Source of the DNA: Lineus longissimus
Lineage: Eukaryota; Nemertea; Pilidiophora; Heteronemertea; Lineidae
Direction of reading: 5' to 3'
Length of the DNA stretch: 64,000 nt
NCBI RefSeq assembly: GCF_910592395.1
Contig: NC_088317.1
Location: 9,612,001-9,676,000, forward strand
The notes below the pieces were generated by a model. The model had not been told where the DNA came from, searched no databases, and saw only the letters and a program-made list of their open reading frames with translations. Position 1 is the stretch's first letter; every line of letters begins with the position of its first letter. This document shows, piece by piece, positions 23,629 through 33,107 of the stretch. The position numbers were made by a program, and so were the translations under genes.

Positions 23629-23931
23629 TGTTCGGTTGTGGTCAGAATTATTTTGTTTGTAGTGAAATTTGTTGTCTGCTAGAGTAGTGCTGCCACCTGG
23701 GTTTATAACATATAACTAATTTTGGTGAAAAGCTAAAAAGCACAGTACTTCTGACTTCCCAATTTAGCAAGATGGCTGAACAACGCATGTAATTTCAGAG
23801 CTCAAGAAACAAGTGAAAAATAACCCAAAATATAGGACTGAAGTACATTGACAAGCGTTCTTTCGATGAAGCAATGGTAAACTGACCAGGTGGCAGGACG
23901 CTGAGGCGGTGGTATGGGAATTTAATCCCTT

Positions 23932-24106
23932 TGTTCTTGAGGATCTCTATTATTTGTGGTTCGTTGTCGTCAAAGATGGGTATTTTGATGGAAAAATGGG
24001 CAAGGCAAAACGTGGTTTCAAATATGATGTTGTTTCTAATTCTACACTTTTCGAACAATTCCACAAGGGCCGTAACGGGGTCAAAGACAACAATATCTCC
24101 TGAACA
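23932..24106 (-). repeat. BEL-B 3' LTR (175 bp)
   Basis: In minus-strand sense this is the downstream LTR. It starts TGTTC and ends GAACA on the plus strand and matches 31185-31359 without visible differences. Confidence 0.95.
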
Positions 24107-24523
24107 TCCTCCCCTTTCTCGATGTGCAACGTCATATCGACAGTCCAAAACACAAATTTACGATTGTCCAACTTTTCACAAGACTGCACTTAACGCGATT
24201 TAAAGCTTATCCTGTAAATGTCCTAATGCGCGATTCGCAACACTAATATTATCCAGAACTATCTAAAACAATTTTAACTTTTAATAAAACTGTCCAAAGT
24301 CAACGCGCTTCATAACGAAATTGTCCATAAACTCCACATGATTAGCTAATGTTTATAGCTAAGAATGTCCATATATTTCGCGCAATTAGCTAATACTAAT
24401 AGCTAAGAATGTCCATATATTTCGCGCAATTAGCTAATACTAATAGCTAATATAGTCCATATTACACATACACGTAACGATTCGTATCGTATCTTTAGAG
24501 ACTTGAACATCGACGAGACTCGT
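24107..24523 (-). other. BEL-B polypurine tract and 3' untranslated region with 45-bp repeats
   Basis: The tract at 24107-24120 reads GAGAAAGGGGAGGA on the minus strand and abuts the LTR, as required for priming plus-strand DNA. Between about 24340 and 24455 a 45-bp unit (ATTAGCTAATACTAATAGCT plus GAATGTCCATATATTTCGCG) occurs about two and a half times. No coding content. Confidence 0.8.
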
Positions 24524-27082
24524 TTATGCACATTCTAGTGGACAGAGTCTGGTGATAGGACGTGTCATCACGTGTTTCCCGATCTGCACCTTGGCCACCC
24601 TGACATGGCCATCTCCGCCAAGACATACTTCGACCACACGTCCAAGCAGCCACTTCCCTCTGTTCGTATCTGGATTGACGACAAGAACGATATCGCCAAC
24701 TTCAATGTCCTTTCGCTCCTGGGCCCATTTGCTTCTTGGATGTAGCATTGGAAGCCACTCTTTCATCCAGCGCCCCCAAAAGTGCTTCAGCAATCGTTGA
24801 ACATGTCGCCATCTCTTCCTTGGGTTGTAGGCGACGTTATCAGCAGCTGCAGGTGCGAACTCACCACCAATTTGACCATGTAAAAGGTGGTTCGGGGTTA
24901 ATGGTGTGTCGTCATTAACGTCTGCGGACTGGTAAGTTAGGGGCCTGGAGTTTAAGAGGGCTTCTGCACCACTTAAGGCAGTCATCAACTCTTCATCGTT
25001 TATGTCGGCGTTCCCCAGGATTGCTGCAGTAGCTTTCTTAGCGGCTTTAATCATGATCTCGTGGACTCCTCCAAAATGTGGCCCGAGGGGAGGGTTGAAC
25101 GTCCACTTGATCCCTCTGACTGCTCCGTGTCTCTCAATCATGCGTTCGTCAAACTGCTCGACCAATTCCCGCAGCTCCCTTTCTCCACTGACGAAATTTG
25201 TACCATTATCCGAGTACATCTCCAACGGCACTCCTCTTCGGTTCATCATCCGGTTGAAACAATGCAGGAACGAGTCCGTGTCAAGGCTAAACGCCATTTC
25301 GAGGTGTACGGCTCTGGACAGCAAGCAAGTAAACAAGCATAAGTAGCGCTTGGTTCGGATCCTGCCACGGCCCTGCTTCGTCAAGTAAGGGCCACCGAAA
25401 TCCACGGATGTTCGAGCAAAGGCTCGGAGTGGTAGCCTAAGTCTAACTCTTGGGAGTGGCGCCATCAGTTGTGTTGCTGCTTTAGTTTTTCTTCTTCTGC
25501 ATTTGTAGCATGACTTCTCGAACTCTCGGATAGCTTCTCTTCCTGCTGGTATCCAATACTTTGCAGACAATGACGCTAATATGTGATTGACTCCGGCTGC
25601 ATGGTTAGCTTGTTCATGATGAAACCTTATGATCAGCGTTGTCACCCAACTCTTTCGTGGCAGTATCACAGGGTAACGCACATCATAGGCAAGGAATTCA
25701 GCCTTCTCAAGTCTGCCGTTGCTCCTGAGGATACCATCTTGATCGATCATCGGCCGTAGTCCCTGTATCCTGCTGGCAACTGGTAAAGCTTTATTCTTCT
25801 GTAGGGCCTTGTACTCAGCCGGAAAGGTCTCCAGCTGGGCTTGTCTTATGAACTGATGTTCGGCGTCGTGGATCTCCTCTGCATCGAGTTCGCCATGTCT
25901 CCTTTGCCCTACTGGCTGCTGGCAGTTTTCTACAAAACGGTGGACCCAAGCAGAAACTCTGGTTAATCTGACCCACCTAGAGTAGCGCTCTGGGTTTAAA
26001 CGCCAGTCTTGAGCAACTCCTTCATCAACATCTTGCTTGTTTTTCTCCTTATCTTGCGGTTGTGGTTCCTTCTGCAATGTAACAAAAACTCCATTTGAGC
26101 TTTTCTTCCGCTCACTTGATGGCGACTTGTCTTCTCCGAAGTTCTGTTCTGGCCATTTAGAATGATCTTTCAGCAGGAATTCCGGCCCGTTCCACCAAAG
26201 AGTGTTGTCTGATAACTCCTTGACTTTTGCTCCTCTTGTTAAGATGTCAGCAGGATTCATCTTTGTTGGCACGTGCTTCCACTGATCTGGGCAGGTCTGA
26301 GTCTGTATCTCTCCGATACGGTGTGCGACAAACGGTTTAAACTGTCTGCTCCTACCCCTAATCCACCACAGAACATTAGCACTATCGCTCCAAAAGGTTA
26401 CGTCCTGCATTGGTAGCTGCAAGGCTGCGATTACGGACATAGTCAAATGCAAGGCGAGTGTCGCTCCCATCAGCTCAAGTCTCGGAATGCAGGTTGCAGC
26501 CAACGGGGCAACTCTAGTCTTCGAAACTATAAAATGTGATATGATTAGTCCTCCCTCGTAGGTTGTTCTCTCATAAAGTACAGCACCATAAGCATCCTGC
26601 GACGCATCAGAGAATGCATGGACTTCGATGCTCAACAGCTTCTCAGTTGAAGCCAGTCTGAGGCATCTCGGGATCTTTATGAGTCCTAAATCTCGAAGAT
26701 CATCAAACCAGCACTGTGCCTTCTGCTCAAGGCATCCAAGATTCCTATCGTCCCATCCAACTCCAGTCGTCCAAATCTCTTGCATAAGTATCTTTCCGCG
26801 TATGATGTAGGGCGATATGAAACCCATTGGGTCAAAGACTTTGGCCAACTTTTGCAGGAATGTCCTCTTAGTTAAGGTGAAGTTGTCTTCGACTGGTGTG
26901 GCAGTGAAGCTGAACTGATCTTCTTTCGCCTGCCAGAGAACACCAAGAGTCTTCGTGGAAGGAAGCTCCCCTTCGTCTAAACTTATTTCAGCTGCCCTGT
27001 CTTCTTCTGGAATCTCAGCTAACACGGTTAAGGAGTTCGACAGCCATTTTCTGCAGTACATCCCAGCCTTGTGCCAGTTCAT
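24524..27082 (-). CDS. BEL-B pol part 2: RT end, RNase H, integrase
   Basis: An 852-residue frame in the +1 frame relative to the upstream gag-pol. It starts within the RT C-terminus (AGMYCRKWLSNS), then RNase H (FSDASQDAYGAVLYE, about residue 157). The integrase zinc finger follows (HHEQANHAAG and CYKC, about 487-530), then a complete DDE set: VDFGGPY (about 560), SDNGTNF (about 622) and GGVHEIMIKA (about 671). A DUF5641-like C-terminal domain (about 760-850) ends the protein. All motifs expected of an active BEL/Pao integrase are present. The listed Met is only the first in the frame; translation must come from the upstream frame. Confidence 0.9.
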   Translation of the reverse strand: MNWHKAGMYCRKWLSNSLTVLAEIPEEDRAAEISLDEGELPSTKTLGVLWQAKEDQFSFTATPVEDNFTLTKRTFLQKLAKVFDPMGFISPYIIRGKILMQEIWTTGVGWDDRNLGCLEQKAQCWFDDLRDLGLIKIPRCLRLASTEKLLSIEVHAFSDASQDAYGAVLYERTTYEGGLIISHFIVSKTRVAPLAATCIPRLELMGATLALHLTMSVIAALQLPMQDVTFWSDSANVLWWIRGRSRQFKPFVAHRIGEIQTQTCPDQWKHVPTKMNPADILTRGAKVKELSDNTLWWNGPEFLLKDHSKWPEQNFGEDKSPSSERKKSSNGVFVTLQKEPQPQDKEKNKQDVDEGVAQDWRLNPERYSRWVRLTRVSAWVHRFVENCQQPVGQRRHGELDAEEIHDAEHQFIRQAQLETFPAEYKALQKNKALPVASRIQGLRPMIDQDGILRSNGRLEKAEFLAYDVRYPVILPRKSWVTTLIIRFHHEQANHAAGVNHILASLSAKYWIPAGREAIREFEKSCYKCRRRKTKAATQLMAPLPRVRLRLPLRAFARTSVDFGGPYLTKQGRGRIRTKRYLCLFTCLLSRAVHLEMAFSLDTDSFLHCFNRMMNRRGVPLEMYSDNGTNFVSGERELRELVEQFDERMIERHGAVRGIKWTFNPPLGPHFGGVHEIMIKAAKKATAAILGNADINDEELMTALSGAEALLNSRPLTYQSADVNDDTPLTPNHLLHGQIGGEFAPAAADNVAYNPRKRWRHVQRLLKHFWGRWMKEWLPMLHPRSKWAQERKDIEVGDIVLVVNPDTNRGKWLLGRVVEVCLGGDGHVRVAKVQIGKHVMTRPITRLCPLECA

Positions 27083-30000
27083 CCAACTCGTGATACAGCT
27101 TCACACCCTCTGTATCGTTCAGTACAGAATCCATCGAGTCATCCATGAAAGTCGACTTGAGTATGGTGTCCGAGGCTAAAGGGAAGATTGATCTATGGCA
27201 TTTGGCATGCTCTTGGGCGACGAACTGTGCGAGGAACGGCGACGAATTGATTCCAAACACCACTCTGTTGAACTCATATTCTTCTGGGGCTCTGGTTGCG
27301 TCTAGATCTCTCCATAGGAATCGCTGGAAAGGTCTATCCTTGGCTTCAACTTCTAGTTGCAAGTACATCTGTTGAATATCTCCGACGAGAGCAACTGGCT
27401 CTTTTCTAAATCGCAGTAAGACATCGACTAGGTCTTTCTGCAACTTAGGACCCTGATGAAGTGTGTCATTTAACGATACTCCTTCAAACTTGGCAGAAGC
27501 GTCAAATACGATGCGGGTTTTCGTTGTAGACTTGTCAGGCCTGACAACTGGGAAATGCGGTAAGTACCACTTTGACGGTGGCTGCTCTTCAGCTGGTGGA
27601 ACCTTGCGTACGTAGTTCTTCTCAAGATACTGCTTGATGGTAGCGGTGTAAGCCTTCGCAACTTCTGTCTCACGTAGCAATCTTCGTTCCGTGCTTGCAA
27701 GTCTCTGCACCGCCATCTGACTATTATCGGGCAGTTCAGGTCTGCCTTCTCTCCATGGCAATGGAACTTCATAACGGTTGTCCTTATACACCATCTCCTT
27801 CTGTATCACTGTGCAAACTGCTTTGTCCTCCAGTGACATGTGACTACTTCCATGGTTCTCGGTTTTGGCTCCTGAGCTGTCTATCTCCCAAAACTGCTTC
27901 ATGGTAGCATTAATCTCCTCTAAGACAGTATTCTTCCGATTAACAAAGAAATTCCTCTCTTTCTTCATCTCTTTTTGTGGACACCCTACACATGTCCATC
28001 CAAGTCTAGTCTTTCTGGCAATTGGCCCGCCATCCTTTCCTGCAACCTCTTTTAGTGAGAAGTGTAACTCCGGGTAGTCAACGCCGATCAACATATCTAT
28101 GGTTTCTCTCTTTCCGTGTTTCGGGAATGCAATGTCTTTCAGATGTTCAAACTTATCCGCATAATCTCTCCAGTCGATGGCTTTCATATCTCCGGTGACA
28201 TTATCGGTAGTTCTTGCAGTGATCATCATATCGATTCGCTTGTCCAAACTCTCTAATCCAACCTCAACAGGTGTGGTCTCGGAAGATTCTACCATTCCAT
28301 TGAGCACGCTGACTGTGGTCTTCATTACTTCTCCTTTAAGTCCCAACTCTTCAGCCACTTCTGTGTTGATATAGGTTGTCGTACTTCCATCATCTAACAG
28401 TACGTTGATTTTCAAACGTTTCCTCCCGTTCTTCACAATTACTGGAACAGTGCGGAGAGCGATGTATTCAGACTCTTCTTTGTCATCAGATGTGGTTGTA
28501 AGACTTCCATAGTTTTGGCTTCTAGGTTTCTCACCACTTGCTGCAGGCCTTTTCTCTTTCTTATTCTCCCCTTTCGTGGCTGAAAGACTTTCTTTTGGCA
28601 ATGGGGATCGATGCAGTAAGCGATTGTGTGTTTCTTTACATCCTTCGATTCCGCACACACGACTACGTTTGCAGTCAACACCACGGTGATTACTGTTAGC
28701 CAGACATCTATAGCAAAGTTTTAGCTCCTTCGCCATATCCCATCTCTTGTCAATCTCAAGTCCTTTAAACTTGTCGCAACTCCATATGCCATGTTGCTCT
28801 TGGCATGATGAAAGAGGACAGTCCCTTTTAAATTCTGGTTTTGCTGCTCCTGCTGACCCGGATGTGAAAAAGCTCTTTTTCTTCTTGTAGTTATCATCTG
28901 ATCGGTGCCTCCTGTCGTCATCTGTGCTTTGTCCATTCTTTCTATCATCTCCTGTACCATCGGCAAACCCACGAACAGCTTCATGAGCTACAATTCGGAC
29001 TTGTGCTTCCTTTATGATCCAGGCATGAAGAACTTCAATCGATTCCTTATACTGGTAGTCATCTAGCCAACCATGATACTCGGCAACCATCTTTTCAGTC
29101 ATTTTCTTCATCAGAACAGAGTACAACAGACGACTGTCGAGGTCACTGTAAAGGCCGGACTCTTTTAGGTTTATGACTGTAAGGTCCAACAAATCAGCGA
29201 ACTTTTCTACATCTTCTTTCAGCTTTCCAGGTCGTATTGGACGAAAGTTGTGGATTTCCTCAAAGTGAAGCGCCACCTGTCTCCTATATCCACCATATTT
29301 CCGATCCAATCTATCCTTTGCCGCTTGATATGCTGTTGCTGAATGCCCAAGATTTTCAATCACTTTCAACGCTTCACCTCTCAGATGCTCCCTCAAATGC
29401 AAAAGCTTGAATTCTGCAGTGGCTGGTGCCTTGTCGATGCATGCTACAAAGGCTGCTTTCCAACTTTCATAAGACTTCAGGTCTCCGGAAAACACCGGTA
29501 TGGAAACTCTCTTCAGCTGTCGCCACATGTCCTTCTCAAGCATTGAAGGCTGACCAATGTTGTTGTCCTGTGTGAACTGCTGGTAACTTGGTTCTTGGCC
29601 CCCTGTGCCATAATATTGTATAGTGTTGTATGGTTGTGACCAGTCAGCTTTAATCGTGTTAGGCATACGGGTAGGCTGACTATTTGCTCCATAACTGTTG
29701 GGCGAATATGCTGGAATGCTATCAATCTGTTTTCCTTGGAATCGGAGTGGGCTCTTGTCCTTACTCGGCTGACTGCAATTAACTGCAGGCACTGCACCTT
29801 GAGTGCTGTGGGAAAGCTCAACGTTAGCATTTCCAGTAGGCGCAACCAAACGATTTTGCGCAACAGGATGATTTTGGATTGGCTCCGGTGGACGGGTAGG
29901 CTTAACCTGACGATTATCAATAGGCGCGGCTGGACTATAAAACTGGACCTTCTTAGGACCCTCCACTTGTCTGTTTCTGTGTCTTGCTTCTTCATCTGTT

Positions 30001-31142
30001 GTCTGTTTCTGCTTAACGACTGTTACTGCTGGACCGACTTTCTTCTGCTGTGGAGGGGCTGTAGTACCAGTAGCGACATCGCTTCTCCCTTGATCACCAA
30101 TTAAAGTTGAACCATTACCGCCTCTAGGCTTGCTGTCATCTATGGCAGGCACACCCATGGCAATCTCACCAGGGCCTTTGTCTTCCACTTGAGCTGCAGC
30201 ATTTCCGCCGCGAGGCTTGTTTTCACCCATGGCAATCTCACCAGGGCCTTTATCTTCAACTGAAGCTGCACCATTTCCGCCGCGAGGCTTGTTTTCACCC
30301 ATGGCAATCTCGCCAGGGCCTTTATCACCAATGGTAATCTCACCCATGGCTATCTCACCATGGTCTATGACAACTGCTGGTTGTTGTACCCCAACATCAT
30401 CTCGTGTGCGACCATCAGGCTTGTCAGGTGTGCGATCAGCTTCTGTTGTCGTGACGTCTTTTGACCTATCTTCGGGTTCAGGTAGGCCTCTGCTCGATTC
30501 TTCATGTTCCTCTTTCATTTCTATGGCCGATCCAAATTGTTGGGATCGGTGAACATTCGCAAGTGAATCCCAATTCCTTATTATGCTAGGTGTCGATCTA
30601 CTGCTTGACGACTTTTCTCTTCTTTCTGCGAAATACTGTTCAGCTGCATTCTGAGAATCAGCAAATTCTTCTTCTATCTTCTCCATTTCAGCTGTGACTT
30701 TATCAAAGTCTTCGAATCTATTTTGAGACGCATACAAATCAGCCAGTGAACTCATATTGCCCATAGCTCTTTCCTGTGCTTCATCAACTTTTCTAGTTGC
30801 TGCCTGTATAAACTGACTATCTGCAAACAATGTGTCACTATCTGAAATTAACTCTGTCAACTGCCGCCTGGCCCTGGTAAAAGCAGACTTCAACCCTGCC
30901 TTCTCTTTTCTCAAGTTCTTTTCGTACCATCCGGAGGGACGTAACCTCTGTTGGGAGCTCTCAGCAGGCTGAGCGTGGCTCCGAGCTGCATCATCCTCAG
31001 TACCACTACCAGCACACATACTACTACTAGCAGGGGGAAAAAGGTTCGAATCGATTGGGCTTTTTATCTGGGTCATCGCGGTCTGGTTTTCATCGGGAGT
31101 TTCTTCAACACTGTTCACAGTTTCTACGCTATTTTCGGCCAT
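27015..31142 (-). CDS. BEL-B gag, protease and reverse transcriptase
   Basis: A 1375-residue frame from the ATG at 31142, about 45 bp inside the 5' LTR. Order: coiled-coil-like gag N-terminus (60-180), a Gly/Pro/Lys minisatellite (about 265-345), a DUF1759 gag domain (about 540-640), Cys/His zinc knuckles (about 770-835), aspartic protease of the DUF1758 type (VLLDDGSTTTYIN, about 914) and RT (TRIVFDASAK near 1202; catalytic FMDD near 1332). It ends shortly after FMDD. The continuation lies in the +1 frame with a 68-bp overlap. Either ribosomal frameshifting or a one-base error joins them; most BEL elements use a single frame. Confidence 0.92.
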   Translation of the reverse strand: MAENSVETVNSVEETPDENQTAMTQIKSPIDSNLFPPASSSMCAGSGTEDDAARSHAQPAESSQQRLRPSGWYEKNLRKEKAGLKSAFTRARRQLTELISDSDTLFADSQFIQAATRKVDEAQERAMGNMSSLADLYASQNRFEDFDKVTAEMEKIEEEFADSQNAAEQYFAERREKSSSSRSTPSIIRNWDSLANVHRSQQFGSAIEMKEEHEESSRGLPEPEDRSKDVTTTEADRTPDKPDGRTRDDVGVQQPAVVIDHGEIAMGEITIGDKGPGEIAMGENKPRGGNGAASVEDKGPGEIAMGENKPRGGNAAAQVEDKGPGEIAMGVPAIDDSKPRGGNGSTLIGDQGRSDVATGTTAPPQQKKVGPAVTVVKQKQTTDEEARHRNRQVEGPKKVQFYSPAAPIDNRQVKPTRPPEPIQNHPVAQNRLVAPTGNANVELSHSTQGAVPAVNCSQPSKDKSPLRFQGKQIDSIPAYSPNSYGANSQPTRMPNTIKADWSQPYNTIQYYGTGGQEPSYQQFTQDNNIGQPSMLEKDMWRQLKRVSIPVFSGDLKSYESWKAAFVACIDKAPATAEFKLLHLREHLRGEALKVIENLGHSATAYQAAKDRLDRKYGGYRRQVALHFEEIHNFRPIRPGKLKEDVEKFADLLDLTVINLKESGLYSDLDSRLLYSVLMKKMTEKMVAEYHGWLDDYQYKESIEVLHAWIIKEAQVRIVAHEAVRGFADGTGDDRKNGQSTDDDRRHRSDDNYKKKKSFFTSGSAGAAKPEFKRDCPLSSCQEQHGIWSCDKFKGLEIDKRWDMAKELKLCYRCLANSNHRGVDCKRSRVCGIEGCKETHNRLLHRSPLPKESLSATKGENKKEKRPAASGEKPRSQNYGSLTTTSDDKEESEYIALRTVPVIVKNGRKRLKINVLLDDGSTTTYINTEVAEELGLKGEVMKTTVSVLNGMVESSETTPVEVGLESLDKRIDMMITARTTDNVTGDMKAIDWRDYADKFEHLKDIAFPKHGKRETIDMLIGVDYPELHFSLKEVAGKDGGPIARKTRLGWTCVGCPQKEMKKERNFFVNRKNTVLEEINATMKQFWEIDSSGAKTENHGSSHMSLEDKAVCTVIQKEMVYKDNRYEVPLPWREGRPELPDNSQMAVQRLASTERRLLRETEVAKAYTATIKQYLEKNYVRKVPPAEEQPPSKWYLPHFPVVRPDKSTTKTRIVFDASAKFEGVSLNDTLHQGPKLQKDLVDVLLRFRKEPVALVGDIQQMYLQLEVEAKDRPFQRFLWRDLDATRAPEEYEFNRVVFGINSSPFLAQFVAQEHAKCHRSIFPLASDTILKSTFMDDSMDSVLNDTEGVKLYHELDELAQGWDVLQKMAVELLNRVS
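30130..30360 (-). repeat. In-frame minisatellite in BEL-B gag
   Basis: A unit of 72-78 bp containing CCCATGGCAATCTCACCAGG occurs about three times plus a partial copy, encoding DKGPGEIAMGENKPRGGN-like repeats. All unit lengths are multiples of three. It lies in the linker between the gag N-terminus and the DUF1759 domain. Confidence 0.8.
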
Positions 31143-31159
31143 CCTTCTAAATGTACTCT

Positions 31160-31184
31160 ACTTAACTACGCTCTGCTACCAATA
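31160..31184 (-). promoter_or_regulatory. BEL-B candidate primer-binding site
   Basis: On the minus strand the sequence directly after the 5' LTR contains TGGTAGCAGAGCG. TGG is what pairs with the CCA end of a tRNA. The tRNA was not identified. Confidence 0.55.
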
Positions 31185-31359
31185 TGTTCTTGAGGATCTC
31201 TATTATTTGTGGTTCGTTGTCGTCAAAGATGGGTATTTTGATGGAAAAATGGGCAAGGCAAAACGTGGTTTCAAATATGATGTTGTTTCTAATTCTACAC
31301 TTTTCGAACAATTCCACAAGGGCCGTAACGGGGTCAAAGACAACAATATCTCCTGAACA
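31185..31359 (-). repeat. BEL-B 5' LTR (175 bp)
   Basis: Upstream LTR in minus-strand sense, followed on the plus strand by the CCCTT duplication at 31360-31364. No difference from the other LTR was seen. Confidence 0.95.
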
Positions 31360-32094
31360 CCCTTGTTGAGCAGCATTCGAGTTCATTGAGTCACATGTGA
31401 CTGAGTGTGAGAGCAGAGACTACATGCAATGCACAACAGTCAGTGCATACATGTACACGCAATGCATAGCAGTGCATATGATATTGCACAACGGTGCATA
31501 CTGTATACTACGGCCCATACTACTTCCTGTACAGAGGAAACGGTGCATACTGTACACTATACGGCCTATACTACTTCTTGTACTGAGGAACCACTGGTGG
31601 GATCTCCTGACGAATATATATTCTGACGTATATTATTCTAGTGCACAACGTTCTATACTTCTATACCGGTACCATATATCATGATATAATATTGCAATTA
31701 ATCGCGACGACAGTGTTGAAGTGTTGTTTTTGAGACTGAGGAATTGGTTTATCAAGCGGAACAATTTGGTCGCCGTTCAAGTGGAACATTTCCAGACGAC
31801 ATTGACTCTGGACTGGACAACCTCTCTATTAAGGACAACCTCTCTATTAAGGACCCTAGTTTTGGTCCCAAATTGGTTGTTTCCATTCAATTTGACCTCT
31901 CTAATCAGGACACCTCTCTATTAAGGACAGCACTTGTCAGTCCCAAGAGGTTCTACTGTAGTATTATTGGATATTTTCTGAGCAGGGAAATTAAATACAC
32001 TTTTGTTTAATCAGTAGTTCTTTTTTATTTTTGAGTTGCGAGTTGAGCGAACTACGGAACAGATACCATTAACGCTACTGCCTTCCTCTAACAG

Positions 32095-32350
32095 TGTTCA
32101 AGTTGTTTAGTAAGTCATAAAAGTAGATCAGGGTAAACCTACTCTTAAACACTTTTAGTTTGATATCAAACACGGATGACACATTTCGCTGTAACCGTCT
32201 CAAAGTAGGTCAGTGGGTAATAAAAATGGGTTAGCACAAACCTACTGTTCATTATCTTTAGTTCGATACCAAACACAACTACTTTAGCTATAACAGTCTT
32301 AAAGTAGGGCAGAAGGTCATAAAAGTAGGTCAGTGCAAATCACTCCTTCA
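32095..32350. repeat. Degenerate tandem repeat of about 100 bp
   Basis: Motifs AAAGTAGGTCAG, AAACCTACT and TTTAGTTTGATA/CCAAACAC recur two to three times. A single related piece (CCTTTAGTTTGATAC) lies just before BEL-A at 10900-10915, so BEL-A inserted at the edge of this repeat. Confidence 0.6.
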
Positions 32351-32394
32351 TTACCTTGGGTTTAGACTTGTTCTTGTGACACTGCCCTATTCCC

Positions 32395-32775
32395 TCCCAT
32401 AAGGCTACAATGTAGTCCCTGGATTGTGACATGAGGCATGATGCTGTCTCTAACATCATCCTCTACTCTCATATCAATCAGGCTACAATGCGGTCTCTTA
32501 CTTGATTGTGACATGAGGCATGATGCCATGCCGTCTTTTGCATCACCCGCTTCTCTAATATCAATCAGGCTACAACGAAGTCTTACTTGATTGCGACATC
32601 CGGCATGATAACGTCTCTTACATCACGCTCTTCTCTTATATATCAATCAGGCTACAATGTGGTCACTTACTTGATTGTGACATCACCCTCTTGTTTCATA
32701 TCATTCAGGCGACAATGCGGTCTCTTACTTGATTGTGACGTGAGGGATGATGACGTCTCTCACATCACCATACCC
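32395..32775. repeat. Tandem repeat of about 85-90 bp, five copies
   Basis: The unit contains GGCTACAATGCGGTCTCTTAC, TTGATTGTGACATGAGGCATGATG and ATATCAATCAGG. Copies start near 32404, 32481, 32568, 32650 and 32708; the fourth lacks about 30 bp. No coding potential. Confidence 0.8.
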
Positions 32776-32869
32776 CTTGCATTAATTATGTGCTTTGTTT
32801 GAATGTTGGAATTCGTAAGCAGGCAAGGTTTATTGTTTAATATTATAATAAATCAAAATTCAGAGATGC

Positions 32870-33099
32870 CTATTCAATTTCAAGGCTTCTTTATTCAATC
32901 AACTTGTATAATACAGTAAAACAAGACCAAAACGTGAAGGACAAATCAGCTAAGATACAGCGTCTTCTTTCCCGATCCTGTCAATCTCGTGGCTGACTGG
33001 TTGATTGGTTTCATGTCAACAGTTCCACAGCATGCACAGCAACACCACTTTGCCTGTGGAGACCACCGGAATGACTCGTAGATAATAGACTGCATCATC
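32870..33099 (-). CDS. Candidate terminal exon of a host gene
   Basis: On the minus strand a good 3' splice site (polypyrimidine tract ending TTTACAG, 33100-33107) precedes an open frame. Starting one base into the exon, it encodes 50 residues including RWSPQAKWCCCACCG and ends with TGA at 32946-32948. A poly-A signal AATAAA lies at 32890-32895. An alternative phase gives only 27 residues (ending LLCMLWNC). The Cys-rich stretch is not a domain I recognise. The candidate first exon at 45830-45970 is on the same strand upstream and ends in phase 0, so at least one more exon would be needed if both belong to one gene and the longer phase is right. Confidence 0.45.
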
Positions 33100-33107
33100 C
33101 TGTAAAC

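Larger units (their letters stand above)
23932..31359 (-). mobile_element. BEL-B: complete, young BEL/Pao retrotransposon
   Basis: LTRs of 175 bp at 23932-24106 and 31185-31359 begin TGTTCTTGAGG and end CTGAACA and look identical base for base. The 5-bp duplication CCCTT is at 23927-23931 and 31360-31364, and the pre-insertion site is still visible in the BEL-A left LTR. On the minus strand a primer-binding candidate (TGGTAGCAGAGCG) lies just inside the right LTR and a polypurine tract (GAGAAAGGGGAGGA) abuts the left LTR. Gag-pol is intact except for one +1 change of frame within RT. The identical LTRs imply very recent insertion, so the family is probably still active in this genome. Confidence 0.95.
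10916..32061 (+). mobile_element. BEL-A: old BEL/Pao retrotransposon carrying nested insertions
   Basis: The two LTRs start with TGTTCGG (10916 and 23629) and end with CGGAACA (14014 and 32061). They are flanked by the same five bases, GATAC, at 10911-10915 and 32062-32066. A purine tract (GAGGGGAGAA) lies just before the right LTR. Removing the insertions leaves an internal part of about 6.2 kb with gag, protease, RT, RNase H and integrase in BEL/Pao order. The coding part has in-frame stops and frameshifts, and the LTRs differ by substitutions and an indel, so the element is old. It received at least four insertions, BEL-B being the youngest. Confidence 0.9.
23629..32061 (+). repeat. BEL-A right LTR, split by BEL-B
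   Basis: LTR pieces lie at 23629-23931 and 31365-32061, about 1.0 kb together. They match the left LTR closely apart from substitutions and an extra segment near 31757-31960 with three copies of ACCTCTCTATTAAGGAC. BEL-B inserted at CCCTT within it. GATAC follows at 32062-32066. Confidence 0.88.

Noticed and set aside
24107-24523. Separate promoter array from the AGCTAATACTAATAGCT repeats
   Set aside because: It lies in the BEL-B 3' region; it is a small tandem repeat with no independent sign of regulation.
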